This document shows positions 62,001-64,000 of a stretch of 64,000 nt of DNA, piece by piece (positions within the stretch are counted from its first letter, which is position 1; the number at the start of each line of letters is the position of its first letter). The notes under the pieces are model-generated. The model searched no databases and had not been told where the DNA came from. It worked only from the letters and a program-made list of their open reading frames with translations. The DNA lies in assembly GCF_023065955.2 (NCBI RefSeq), contig NW_026622852.1, forward strand, positions 11,486,423-11,550,422, written 5' to 3'. Source of the stretch: Ursus arctos (Eukaryota; Chordata; Mammalia; Carnivora; Ursidae). Both the position numbers and the translations under genes were made by a program.

Positions 62001-62964
62001 TTGGCGGTCTCAGTTCAATTGCTCTGAACAGGTGTTCAGATCTTGGTTAGTTGTAAGTGGCTCCCTTGTTAACAGTATCAACAGAGGGCAAAGGACTGAA
62101 TGAGTACAGAAAATCTACTACCCTCTCATCTTTTGAGATGGATCCTTTAGGGCAATGTTGATGATACACATTGGTCTGTTCTATAGAGAAATACTGTATC
62201 TAAATTGGCCAGTACAGCACTTTTACAAAATAAAAACGAAGAGTTTGTTTTATGTACAGAAAATGAAAACATAAAGGGCGTCTGGCATGTTTTGTAGGTA
62301 ATTGTCACGTTTAATTTTTTCCTTTGAAGGATGGGAAGTGTTTCATATCACTTGTCAGTAAAGTAGTGATAAAGCAATTTGTCCTGCATTTAGCCTCTGC
62401 TCGCCTAACTTTAGTAGTCACAGGAAGTGTGAAAACTGCTTTCTGACATATTTACTGATAATAGTGTGTTTTAAGATTGAGCACATGTAACACATTCAGA
62501 TTGGTTGACAATAAATTCTCGATGTTTATATTATATTAAATGCCTATATTATAATTGCTTATAATCCTTTTTTAGAAACTGACCATCCTGCAATATATGT
62601 TTTATTATTACTAAAATGAAGCAGAGAAATTGACCTAAGACCGTCATGTGTCTGCCTAAAAGTTTGCTTTCCATAGTAGCAGTTAAGCTTTTTAGAAATT
62701 ATGACATAGGATTTTAATTTCTGCATACTTGAGTTTTAGGAAATTCATTCCATAAATAGTGAACTTGAATTAGGGAATGTATAAATGAATTTTCATTGCA
62801 CTTTGAACATATTAAGGAAGAAAACAACTTCATTTTAAAAATAGGACTCATATCAGAAAAATAAAGAGAGCAGATCCCCAACAACTTCGACAAGAAGATT
62901 CTGATGCTGTATGGAACGAACTGGCCTATTTCAAAAGGGAGAACCAGGAGCTCATGATTCAAAA
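4760..62964 (+). CDS. CNTLN: CNTLN (centlein), central seven exons, partial gene
   Basis: Join of 4760-4893, 13538-13700, 24879-25073, 50632-50808, 52902-53027, 61380-61501 and 62845-62964. The joined frame has no stop and encodes about 346 residues rich in Leu, Glu, Lys and Gln with heptad-like spacing, typical of a long coiled coil. It matches human centlein, as I remember it, almost continuously over roughly residues 280-630 of about 1,400. Centlein is a centrosomal and microtubule-associated protein; published work places it between C-Nap1 (CEP250) and CEP68 in the linker that holds the two centrioles together. Exons upstream and downstream of the window are missing. Intron phases are 2, 0, 0, 0, 0 and 2 in order, and every exon junction restores a codon of the known protein. 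All acceptors are AG; all donors are GT except the first, which is GC. No frameshift or nonsense codon is seen, so the gene appears intact here. Confidence 0.95.
7795..8085 (+). mobile_element. Old L1 ORF2 3' fragment, sense
   Basis: The + strand carries a decayed L1 ORF2 C-terminal piece: 'aaaattcagttgcactttttatg', '...gagaactggaaaacattgac', 'aagatgtcagttctctcc' (phrases split here) follow the order of L1 consensus. Stops throughout. Confidence 0.65.
8465..8800 (-). mobile_element. Old L1 ORF2 3' fragment, antisense
   Basis: 'agaattggcatcttaatgat', 'atgccattccatttctttc' and 'gttaaatttatcctagctat' are the antisense of the same L1 ORF2 region found in sense at 7795-8085. Two separate old insertions are likely. 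Confidence 0.6.
11475..11666 (-). mobile_element. Can-SINE, antisense
   Basis: T-rich left end, GA-rich body, a shortened 'cttgatgagatcatgactga' (the middle is deleted) and head 'gcaacccaggcgcgcc'. Flanks 'tgagtatgtattttt' and 'tgaatatatattttt' look like a diverged target-site duplication. Confidence 0.9.
12134..12482 (+). mobile_element. MLT1-like MaLR LTR, sense
   Basis: Follows the MLT1/MST solo LTR consensus: 'tatgttgaaatcctaa', 'ggcctttgggaggtg', 'tcatgaggatagagccctca', 'gtgaagataccgcaagaag', 'gacttccagaccctagaact', 'aatttctgttgtttgtaaac', ending 'aaaggactgagaca'. An ancient non-coding endogenous-retrovirus LTR; no internal genes nearby. Confidence 0.85.
13538..13700 (+). CDS. CNTLN: CNTLN exon B
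   Basis: 163 nt: one base completing the split Arg codon, then 54 codons ([14 protein letters not shown] ... SISYQK), segment residues 46-99. The acceptor is TTGTTTTGCATAG; the donor is AAA|GTATGC, leaving phase 0. The piece is Gln- and Leu-rich ([11 protein letters not shown]) and reads as uninterrupted coiled coil. The exon is unusually GC-rich for the window, which makes it stand out from the flanking intron. Confidence 0.95.
14330..14485 (-). mobile_element. MIR-like SINE, antisense
   Basis: Has the MIR order on this strand (trace of the 'gaggcag...ccaaggcttggaagtgg' block and the preceding T-rich part). Weak. Confidence 0.4.
14605..14789 (-). mobile_element. Can-SINE, antisense
   Basis: 'aaagatttacttacttattt', GA-rich body, 'gtgagatcatgacctgagcc' and head 'actcaggcacccc'. 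Flanks 'taaacacatatattttta' and 'taaacacgtagtttta' suggest an old target-site duplication. Confidence 0.9.
15450..15900 (-). mobile_element. Old L1 3'-end-like sequence, antisense
   Basis: Phrases such as 'agcagtaaccactcttag' and 'ccttccagattttcatgcat' with a CA/TA-rich run are typical of an old L1 tail on this strand. Low similarity. Confidence 0.4.
16540..17345 (+). mobile_element. LINE L2 3' region, sense
   Basis: Order of phrases fits L2: 'ctccagtggtttcctgcctc', 'taaaaacccaagttcttgct', 'tgtacatgatctgactctgc', 'cctctctgatctcatctttg', 'attgcagccacactt', 'ggtttcactgcctgaaagct'. Many small changes; the short open frames in it are not genes. Confidence 0.7.
18040..18250 (-). mobile_element. 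Can-SINE, antisense, with target-site duplication
   Basis: Flanked by the exact direct repeat tcataaggttttta at 18026-18039 and 18251-18264. Head 'gagctacccaggtgcccc' at the right end. Confidence 0.95.
18385..18700 (-). mobile_element. Old L1 3'-end-like sequence, antisense
   Basis: 'taatttatttaaccatattt' and 'aataaagctgcaatgaacat' are characteristic of old L1 tails on this strand. Confidence 0.55.
18742..18778. repeat. (CA)n microsatellite
   Basis: About 18 uninterrupted CA units. Confidence 0.97.
19340..19560 (-). mobile_element. MIR SINE, antisense
   Basis: 'cgtttgttgagcttattgtg', 'cacaccaaccctatgtggta', 'attttatagatcaagtggcc' and 'agtggtagaattcaaatct' follow the MIR consensus in reverse. 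Confidence 0.7.
19736..19837 (+). mobile_element. Short Can-SINE (tRNA head and A-tail only)
   Basis: Head 'acacctggctgactcagtca', box-B-like 'gtcgtgaattccaacccc' and A-tail, with no CT-rich body. Flanked by the exact direct repeat aaaagattccattgc at 19721-19735 and 19838-19852. Confidence 0.92.
19962..20154 (+). mobile_element. Can-SINE, sense, with target-site duplication
   Basis: Head 'ggggctcctgggtggctcag', body with 'cccactccccctgcttgtg' and 'ctctcgctggctgtctc', tail of AAATA units. Exact 16-bp repeat aaaaatttggtttctt at 19946-19961 and 20155-20170. Confidence 0.95.
24115..24345 (+). mobile_element. L2-like fragment
   Basis: 'cctgttgcctccaggagcaa', 'gtctacactctgtctacgg' and a CT-rich run fit the L2 3' half loosely. 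Confidence 0.4.
24879..25073 (+). CDS. CNTLN: CNTLN exon C
   Basis: 195 nt, 65 codons, phase 0 at both ends ([20 protein letters not shown] ... HSEQ), segment residues 100-164. Acceptor TTTTTTGAAACAG, donor CAG|GTGAGA. The first 48 residues continue the coiled coil ([20 protein letters not shown]). The last 15 or so turn Pro-, Ser- and acidic-rich ([17 protein letters not shown]), which should end the helix. Because both ends are phase 0, skipping this exon would keep the frame. An antisense SINE starts 258 bases downstream of the donor. Confidence 0.95.
25331..25571 (-). mobile_element. Can-SINE, antisense, near exon C
   Basis: Exact direct repeat aatgaacagcaaatt at 25316-25330 and 25572-25586. 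The GA stretch at 25391-25428 has expanded into a microsatellite. Head 'gagccaccaggcgcccc' is one base short. Confidence 0.95.
25650..25790 (+). mobile_element. MIR SINE fragment
   Basis: 'caattctgccactgccttaa' and 'ggacaggttacttgactttt' match the MIR core order. Confidence 0.5.
25810..26010 (+). mobile_element. MIR SINE
   Basis: 'ggttcaggagtcagataaac', 'gatcaaatcacagccgtgcc', 'cttgagcaaattccctagcc' and the following block reproduce most of MIR in sense. Confidence 0.7.
26340..27690 (-). mobile_element. Old L1 3' region, antisense
   Basis: Series of L1M phrases on this strand: 'aactacttgtacattcactc', 'tatgaataatgctgcaactg', 'aagttctttatatattcttg', 'tgatgaacagaaattcttaa', 'tttaagaagtccttccctat', 'attagtatagcttctaataa'. 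Diverged. Confidence 0.7.
27887..28111 (+). mobile_element. Can-SINE, sense, with target-site duplication
   Basis: Exact 15-bp repeat aagatacagaatatt at 27872-27886 and 28112-28126. The element carries an internal partial duplication: 'gtcctgggattt...' at about 27931 and 'gtcctgggattgag' at about 27970. Confidence 0.95.
28240..28700 (-). mobile_element. L1 ORF2 segment, inverted 5' part
   Basis: Antisense L1 ORF2 ('ttctattaacagggtaaaat', 'gcattcctgaaataaatcta', 'tgagggatattgggttgtgg'). Its rightmost base is the more 5' part of L1. It ends close to where the sense L1 piece (from 28911) begins. Confidence 0.75.
28717..28895 (+). mobile_element. Can-SINE, sense, at an L1 inversion junction
   Basis: Exact 15-bp repeat aataataaacactga at 28702-28716 and 28896-28910. 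Diverged head 'ggttgggtggctcagtcagt' and tail of AATTAATT-like units. Confidence 0.95.
28911..29860 (+). mobile_element. L1 ORF2 3' part, sense, split by a pyrimidine tract
   Basis: Begins with a decayed 'AFLLRxGT' codon series (the strand after reverse transcriptase motif A) and continues through ORF2 to 29419 ('aagatgtcagttcttcccaa', 'ttattccaatcaaaattcta'), resuming at 29568 ('caagctaattctaagatttt', 'gattgaaaaaataatcagta'). In-frame stops throughout. Confidence 0.8.
29420..29567. repeat. Pyrimidine tract, (CCTTT)n/(CTTTT)n/(CCTT)n/poly-T
   Basis: 148 bases with only C and T on the + strand (only A and G on the other). The order is CTTTT and CCTTT units, then CCTT units, then a T run. Open frames on both strands here are low-complexity artefacts. 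Confidence 0.97.
30045..30545. mobile_element. MITE-like DNA transposon remnant
   Basis: Ends are rough inverted versions of each other ('cctcaacttacaaagctata' at the left; 'aacccattgtacatcaggga' at the right). The inner part ('acctaacctaccaaacatca', 'gcaaaatcatttaacacaaa') is a frequent mammalian non-autonomous element I believe belongs to the Tigger/mariner group. About 30285-30420 is not part of that consensus. Confidence 0.6.
30560..32500 (-). mobile_element. Old L1/HAL1-like sequence, antisense, split by a SINE
   Basis: 'ctgtattgtggtcagagata', 'tttattgagacttgtatcac', 'ttgaaccctttgtcattata' and 'catacatagttgggtcctg'-like phrases match the antisense L1 endonuclease region; 31430-32300 resembles the older L1/HAL1 5' region. 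Very decayed; the right edge is uncertain. Confidence 0.55.
31155..31344 (-). mobile_element. Can-SINE, antisense, with target-site duplication
   Basis: Exact 15-bp repeat ccattttaccatttt at 31140-31154 and 31345-31359. Confidence 0.95.
33060..33640. repeat. Unassigned old interspersed repeat
   Basis: 'gggccttgttaggccaccgt', 'ttttacactgagtgagatgg', 'ggctcaccctggctgcagta' recall a frequent mammalian repeat whose name I cannot fix. Short open frames on both strands are not genes. Confidence 0.45.
33769..33966 (-). mobile_element. Can-SINE, antisense
   Basis: Near-exact flanks: agactccacctttt at 33755-33768 and agactcatctttt at 33967-33979. Body 'agtgcacaagcagggggtga', 'gaggtcatgacctgagccaa'. 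Confidence 0.93.
34392..34552 (+). mobile_element. MER5-like hAT (Charlie) remnant
   Basis: 'aagtggttctcagattttaa', 'gtccaagtcacttgg', 'tctgattcaataggtctagt', 'ctggggcctgagattctaca', 'ttcccagatgatgatgtgat' follow MER5. Confidence 0.75.
34735..34875 (+). mobile_element. MIR SINE, core and 3' half
   Basis: 'cacaaattacttaatttctc', 'aagcctcagttttatcattt', 'gtaaaatgggtattataata', 'gtacctacctcataggagtt' are close to the MIR consensus. Confidence 0.85.
35715..35916 (+). mobile_element. Can-SINE, sense, with target-site duplication
   Basis: Flanking repeat aaaaaaatcatcctct at 35699-35714 and 35917-35932. Head 'atgcctgggtggctcagtcg'. Confidence 0.95.
36477..36876. repeat. Interspersed repeat fragment inside the old L1
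   Basis: 'tttattt...acattacagtccaatgtggg' and 'ctaggctcctttcatctctt' recall a common LTR-like mammalian repeat on this strand; family not assigned. Its edges fall inside the L1, so it inserted later. Confidence 0.5.
37263..37436 (-). mobile_element. Can-SINE, antisense
   Basis: Flanks tcctctgactttttt (37247-) and tcctctgacattttt (37437-). Body 'gagggggtgaggggtagggg', head 'gccacccaggcacccc'. Confidence 0.92.
38106..38360 (-). mobile_element. Young L1 3' tail, antisense
   Basis: 'gatgtaaagttcaatgattc', 'accatgcaatacgtgccctc', 'ccatagtctctcatgcttca' is the 3' UTR of a carnivore L1 in reverse; nearly the same tail recurs at 58575. 5'-truncated near 38360. Confidence 0.85.
38389..39310 (+). mobile_element. 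Carnivore L1 3' end, sense, with target-site duplication
   Basis: ORF2 tail and 3' UTR ('aaatgggtaggagatatgaa', 'atgagataccacctcatacc', 'tttggaaaatactatggaag', 'cacaatggaatattactcag', 'ggtgctggacattaaggagg') ending in A-rich sequence. Flanks attctagttagtt (38376-38388) and attcttgttagtt (39311-39323), 12 of 13 equal. A 130-residue open frame at 38414-38806 is L1 sequence, not a separate gene. Confidence 0.88.
39712..39754. repeat. (TG)n microsatellite inside L1
   Basis: About 21 TG units replacing the short TA/TG-rich spot that L1 copies have after 'gagtaatattcc'. Confidence 0.97.
40046..40445 (-). mobile_element. Old L1 ORF2, antisense (right part of the 35940 element)
   Basis: 'gtgagtgtccttgtcttgtt' and 'aatgacgttagccataagtt' match the L1 reverse-transcriptase region in reverse, collinear with the piece ending at 38105. 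A broken frame on the minus strand (40288-40055) shows remnants of KPxANVIIxGE and RQGxxLxPLL. Confidence 0.7.
41058..41092. repeat. (TG)n microsatellite
   Basis: About 17 TG units. Confidence 0.97.
41550..41800 (-). mobile_element. L1 3' end, antisense
   Basis: 'acacaatgttacattagtct', 'caggtgtacaacatagtgat', 'gctcaccacagtgtagctac', 'tatgctgtgccttttgttcc' match an L1MA-type 3' end. Confidence 0.75.
42359..42557 (-). mobile_element. Can-SINE, antisense, younger form
   Basis: Exact 10-bp repeat tgggtatctt at 42349-42358 and 42558-42567. Carries 'taacgccaggatcacgccct' and 'cttaaccgctgtgccaccca', the form with 'gcacagcggttaa' in sense, shared with the copy at 55628. Confidence 0.95.
43640..44720. 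promoter_or_regulatory. Candidate conserved non-coding element (possible enhancer)
   Basis: About 1.1 kb without any repeat I recognise, of more balanced base composition than its surroundings. It has clustered homeodomain cores TAATTA at 44250, 44529 and 44689, a TALE-like TGACAG at 44451, and E-boxes CAGATG (44560) and CAGGTG (44658). Open frames at 43702-43965 (-) and 44044-44316 (+) lack splice context and family similarity. This is a look-alike for developmental enhancers in mammalian introns; conservation is not tested. Confidence 0.35.
45250..45302. repeat. Perfect inverted repeat, 17-bp arms, 19-base loop
   Basis: Arms tgacatgtaaatatcac (45250-45266) and gtgatatttacatgtca (45286-45302) are exact reverse complements; G-U pairs could lengthen the RNA stem by up to four pairs outward. 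Each arm holds ATGTAAAT, close to the POU octamer. Not part of a repeat I know. Confidence 0.95.
47180..47765 (+). mobile_element. Old L1-type 3' end, sense
   Basis: 'gagaaactgccacagccaag', 'acaaaaaaaggacattatgt', 'tatggactttagttaaaaat', 'attggttcattacttgtaac', 'aaactgttctaaaaattaag' follow a common 3' end seen in many mammals; exact family not fixed. Confidence 0.55.
47960..48200 (-). mobile_element. Old L1 tail-like sequence, antisense
   Basis: 'gacctgcttttctcatttag' and 'tatcatggatatctttctgt' resemble the tail seen at 18385. Weak. Confidence 0.4.
50632..50808 (+). CDS. CNTLN: CNTLN exon D
   Basis: 177 nt, 59 codons, phase 0 at both ends ([20 protein letters not shown] ... TEGKHK), segment residues 165-223. 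Acceptor TTTTTTTAAATAG, donor AAG|GTAGGG. A short Ser/Pro-containing start leads into a coiled coil ([20 protein letters not shown]), and the end is Ser/Thr/Lys-rich and probably disordered. The C-terminal third ([16 protein letters not shown]) differs most from the human protein as I remember it, as expected for a linker. A SINE lies 155 bases past the donor. Confidence 0.94.
50964..51151 (+). mobile_element. Can-SINE, sense, near exon D
   Basis: Exact 11-bp repeat aaattgttgtg at 50953-50963 and 51152-51162. Head 'gggcacctgggtggctcagt', CT-rich body, AAATA tail. Confidence 0.95.
51280..51383 (+). mobile_element. Very short L1 3' tail, sense, with target-site duplication
   Basis: 'aagactgatgaatcacttaa', 'tgcctctgaaactaataatt', 'actatatgttaattaactga' is the last 100 bases of a carnivore L1. 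Exact 13-bp repeat aaaaagttttgct at 51267-51279 and 51384-51396. Confidence 0.9.
52642..52681 (+). repeat. 40-base direct repeat, copy 1
   Basis: Starts ccctttagtcttcc and ends ttattctgaaag. Copy 2 is at 54381-54420, 35 of 40 bases equal. Confidence 0.85.
52902..53027 (+). CDS. CNTLN: CNTLN exon E
   Basis: 126 nt, 42 codons, phase 0 at both ends ([20 protein letters not shown] ... KALQLK), segment residues 224-265. Acceptor TTTTATTCTCGAG, donor AAG|GTGAAC. The first 20 residues are a basic, Ser/Pro-rich stretch with KRSRS and the site SPK, which fits a proline-directed kinase consensus; the rest ([20 protein letters not shown]) is a clear coiled coil. The basic stretch appears nearly unchanged from the human protein, unlike the linker just before it. 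Confidence 0.94.
53982..54077 (-). mobile_element. Short Can-SINE, antisense
   Basis: 'ataatctctacacccatcat', 'gggcttgaactcacaacccc', 'ctgaaccagccaggcacccc': reverse of the tRNA-like head plus A-tail form also seen at 19736. Confidence 0.85.
54340..54880 (+). repeat. Interspersed repeat, family not assigned
   Basis: 'ttcttcagagaaacagaacg', 'attatttactataaggaatt', 'tatgctttactcagtctgct', 'gattcaaatgttcattttct', 'catgaaaat'-like end 'agttacacataaaattaact' recall a common mammalian repeat (possibly LTR-derived). It contains the second 40-base repeat copy (54381-54420), which is not part of that repeat's consensus as I remember it. Confidence 0.55.
54381..54420 (+). repeat. 40-base direct repeat, copy 2
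   Basis: See copy 1 at 52642-52681; five substitutions, no gaps. Confidence 0.85.
55628..55837 (+). mobile_element. Can-SINE, sense, younger form
   Basis: Exact 12-bp repeat agaacagaaatg at 55616-55627 and 55838-55849. Head with 'gcacagcggttaaagcgtc', 'cagggcgtgatcccgg', 'ctctcgctggctgtctctat'. Long A-tail and low divergence suggest a recent insertion. Confidence 0.96.
56089..56289 (+). mobile_element. Can-SINE, sense
   Basis: Flanks aaaaagacaccagtca (56073-56088) and aaaaagacatccatca (56290-56305), 14 of 16 equal. Head 'ggcgcctgggtggctcagtt'. Confidence 0.94.
58575..58804 (-). mobile_element. Young L1 3' tail, antisense, with target-site duplication
   Basis: Starts with a T run, then 'ttatattatgttagtcgcca', 'gatgattcattagttgcatg', 'ccatgcaatacgtgccctcc', 'gtccatagtctctcatgctt'. 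Flanks caaagctattttct (58561-58574) and caaaactattttct (58805-58818), one difference. 230 bases, strongly 5'-truncated. Confidence 0.93.
60250..60500 (-). mobile_element. MIR SINE, antisense
   Basis: 'gcacagtgccaggggcttta', 'ctcatttaatttagtcatca', 'cacattttacagaaaaggaa', 'aatagaattcagatttttct' follow MIR in reverse. Confidence 0.7.
61380..61501 (+). CDS. CNTLN: CNTLN exon F
   Basis: 122 nt: 40 codons ([20 protein letters not shown] ... EEGSG) plus AT of a split Met codon, segment residues 266-305. Acceptor GTTCTACAG, donor AT|GTGAGT. Highly charged coiled coil ([17 protein letters not shown]). The open frame can be read upstream into the intron as far as a Met at 61320, but the AG acceptor and the exact join LK-SQENDE set the start at 61380. 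Confidence 0.95.
61502..62844 (+). other. CNTLN: CNTLN intron, 1.3 kb
   Basis: No repeat recognised. 61960-62400 is less AT-rich than its surroundings and may be conserved, but I have no firm evidence. Confidence 0.85.
62845..62964 (+). CDS. CNTLN: CNTLN exon G
   Basis: 120 nt: G completing the Met codon, 39 codons ([20 protein letters not shown] ... ENQELMIQ) and AA of a Lys codon finished in the next exon beyond the window. Acceptor CATTTTAAAAATAG (weak pyrimidine tract), donor AA|GTGAGT. It carries a basic cluster (IRKIKR) followed by a conserved block ([16 protein letters not shown]). One residue after the start (His) differs from the Glu I remember in human. Confidence 0.94.
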
Positions 62965-63224
62965 GTGAGTTTCTTTTTTAACAATATGGACTTAGATAAA
63001 CATTTAGGAGAAATGTTTTGTGGCTTAAAGATCATGAGAGAAATACCTTATAAAATTTGAAAATGAAATAATCTGGTTTTTGTTAATAAAAATAAAGAAA
63101 AAAAGGCATATCTTTTTAAATATATATATATGTATAATACAATAACAAGTTGCACATTTGCTAGCTTTAGCCGAAACTGTATAATATGATCTAGGGATTG
63201 TGTTAATTAATGTGGCTCTCATCT

Positions 63225-63600
63225 GTTGGAGGTGTCGCTCTTCATTAGCCTGTATTTTAGACGCTGCCGTGCTTCATTTTTGGAATGAGGTGGAGAGGGG
63301 ATAACCTAGCCAGCCATCCTTGTTTGATCTCCTAGATACATACGCAATGCAGAATGCCTGAGCTCTCTTGGTTCCCTGCCCTGTCCTGCTAATCCCAGCT
63401 GAGCTCATTATGGTGTAGCCTTGCTGCTACTCTTGGAGCCAGAGCTGTCCAAGCTAATTACTGGTAGCAGCAGAACTGCCTGTTAAGGGTCTGGTATGGA
63501 TCTGCTAACATGGTCCTTGGTAGTGACCTGCAAAAGACACGAGGGAATTGCTTTCTTTCTTGCTGTGCACTGCCTGTCCTTTGGGCTTAATGCTGATCCC
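63225..63600. promoter_or_regulatory. Candidate conserved non-coding element
   Basis: A clearly GC-richer stretch without repeats in an AT-rich intron, 0.26 kb past exon G. Contains CATTAGC at about 63244, GCTAATTAC at 63453 and CTGCTAATCCC at about 63387 (homeodomain and OTX-like cores). No open frame of note and no splice signals that would suggest an exon. Function and conservation are inference. Confidence 0.3.
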
Positions 63601-63738
63601 TCCACATAGGTCTTTTAGCTGCCCTAAGTATAAAACTTGATGAAGGATACTCATATTTTAGAAAACATACAGTTTTCTTCCTTGATCTTATAATTCACAG
63701 GCTATTATATTCAGCTTGGCAAAGAAAGAACGCATTTC

Positions 63739-63762
63739 TTTTTTTTTTTTTTTTTTTTTTTT
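63739..63762. repeat. Poly-T run of about 24
   Basis: Uninterrupted T run followed by 'ggaatataaagg'; could be the tail of a short antisense retroposon whose body is too diverged to recognise. Confidence 0.9.
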
Positions 63763-64000
63763 GGAATATAAAGGAGTTAGACCAACATAATTAGCTCTTT
63801 TGCTACTTAACTATTTCTTCATTTAGAGCTAATTTTTGACATCCACACCATGCAATTCTTTTTGAAAGCCTGTTGTCTTTGAGATGATGAGCGTCATGTG
63901 GCATAATGTAATCAAATACCGTTGAGTTTTTTTAGCTATAAATCTGAATCTTACTTTATATATTACATGATAACACATGTAACTTTAGATTACACCTTTT

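Larger units (their letters stand above)
62965..64000 (+). other. CNTLN: CNTLN intron (5' part)
   Basis: Begins GTGAGT. Holds a TA run (63119-63133), a candidate conserved block at 63225-63600 and a run of about 24 T at 63739-63762. The next exon is outside the window. Confidence 0.85.

Noticed and set aside
1..64000. Prokaryote-type systems: operons, CRISPR arrays, phage or IS elements
   Set aside because: Base composition, spliced exons and mammalian repeats show vertebrate nuclear DNA; no spaced repeat array or compact gene cluster is present.

Overview
The window is AT-rich nuclear DNA from a carnivoran mammal, most likely a caniform. About twenty Can-SINEs (tRNA-Lys-derived, with the carnivore head gcgcctgggtggctcag, a CT-rich body and an (AAATA)n tail) and carnivore-type L1 3' ends show this. 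One SINE form (head with 'gcacagcggttaaagcg') resembles copies I associate with bears and seals; that finer placement is only inference.

The only gene I can support is a central piece of CNTLN (centlein, a centrosomal coiled-coil protein), read on the + strand. Seven coding exons (4760-4893, 13538-13700, 24879-25073, 50632-50808, 52902-53027, 61380-61501, 62845-62964) join in one open frame of 1,037 nt (345 complete codons plus a split last codon). They match the centlein sequence I remember without a missing exon. Neither the start nor the stop of the gene is in the window, so no promoter or poly(A) site is expected. The first complete intron starts with GC instead of GT.

Everything else is intron. 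1-4759: decayed antisense L1 and four SINEs. 4894-13537: old L1 fragments, one SINE, a MaLR LTR, and much unassigned DNA. 13701-24878: SINEs, an L2, MIR-like pieces and a CA repeat. 25074-50631 (25.6 kb): a 5'-inverted L1, a pyrimidine tract, a MITE-like element, a stack of nested L1s, and from about 43.6 to 44.7 kb a repeat-free block that looks like a conserved non-coding element. 50809-61379: SINEs, short L1 tails and an antisense MaLR LTR carrying two SINEs. 61502-64000: few repeats and a second candidate conserved element.

I found no RNA gene, CRISPR array, operon or new multi-gene system. The points worth following are the GC-AG intron, the nested and inverted L1 structures, microsatellites that arose inside L1 copies, a perfect 17-bp hairpin, and the two candidate regulatory blocks. 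Repeat family names are from memory of consensus sequences, and most repeat edges are good to about 10-20 bases; edges set by target-site duplications are tighter.
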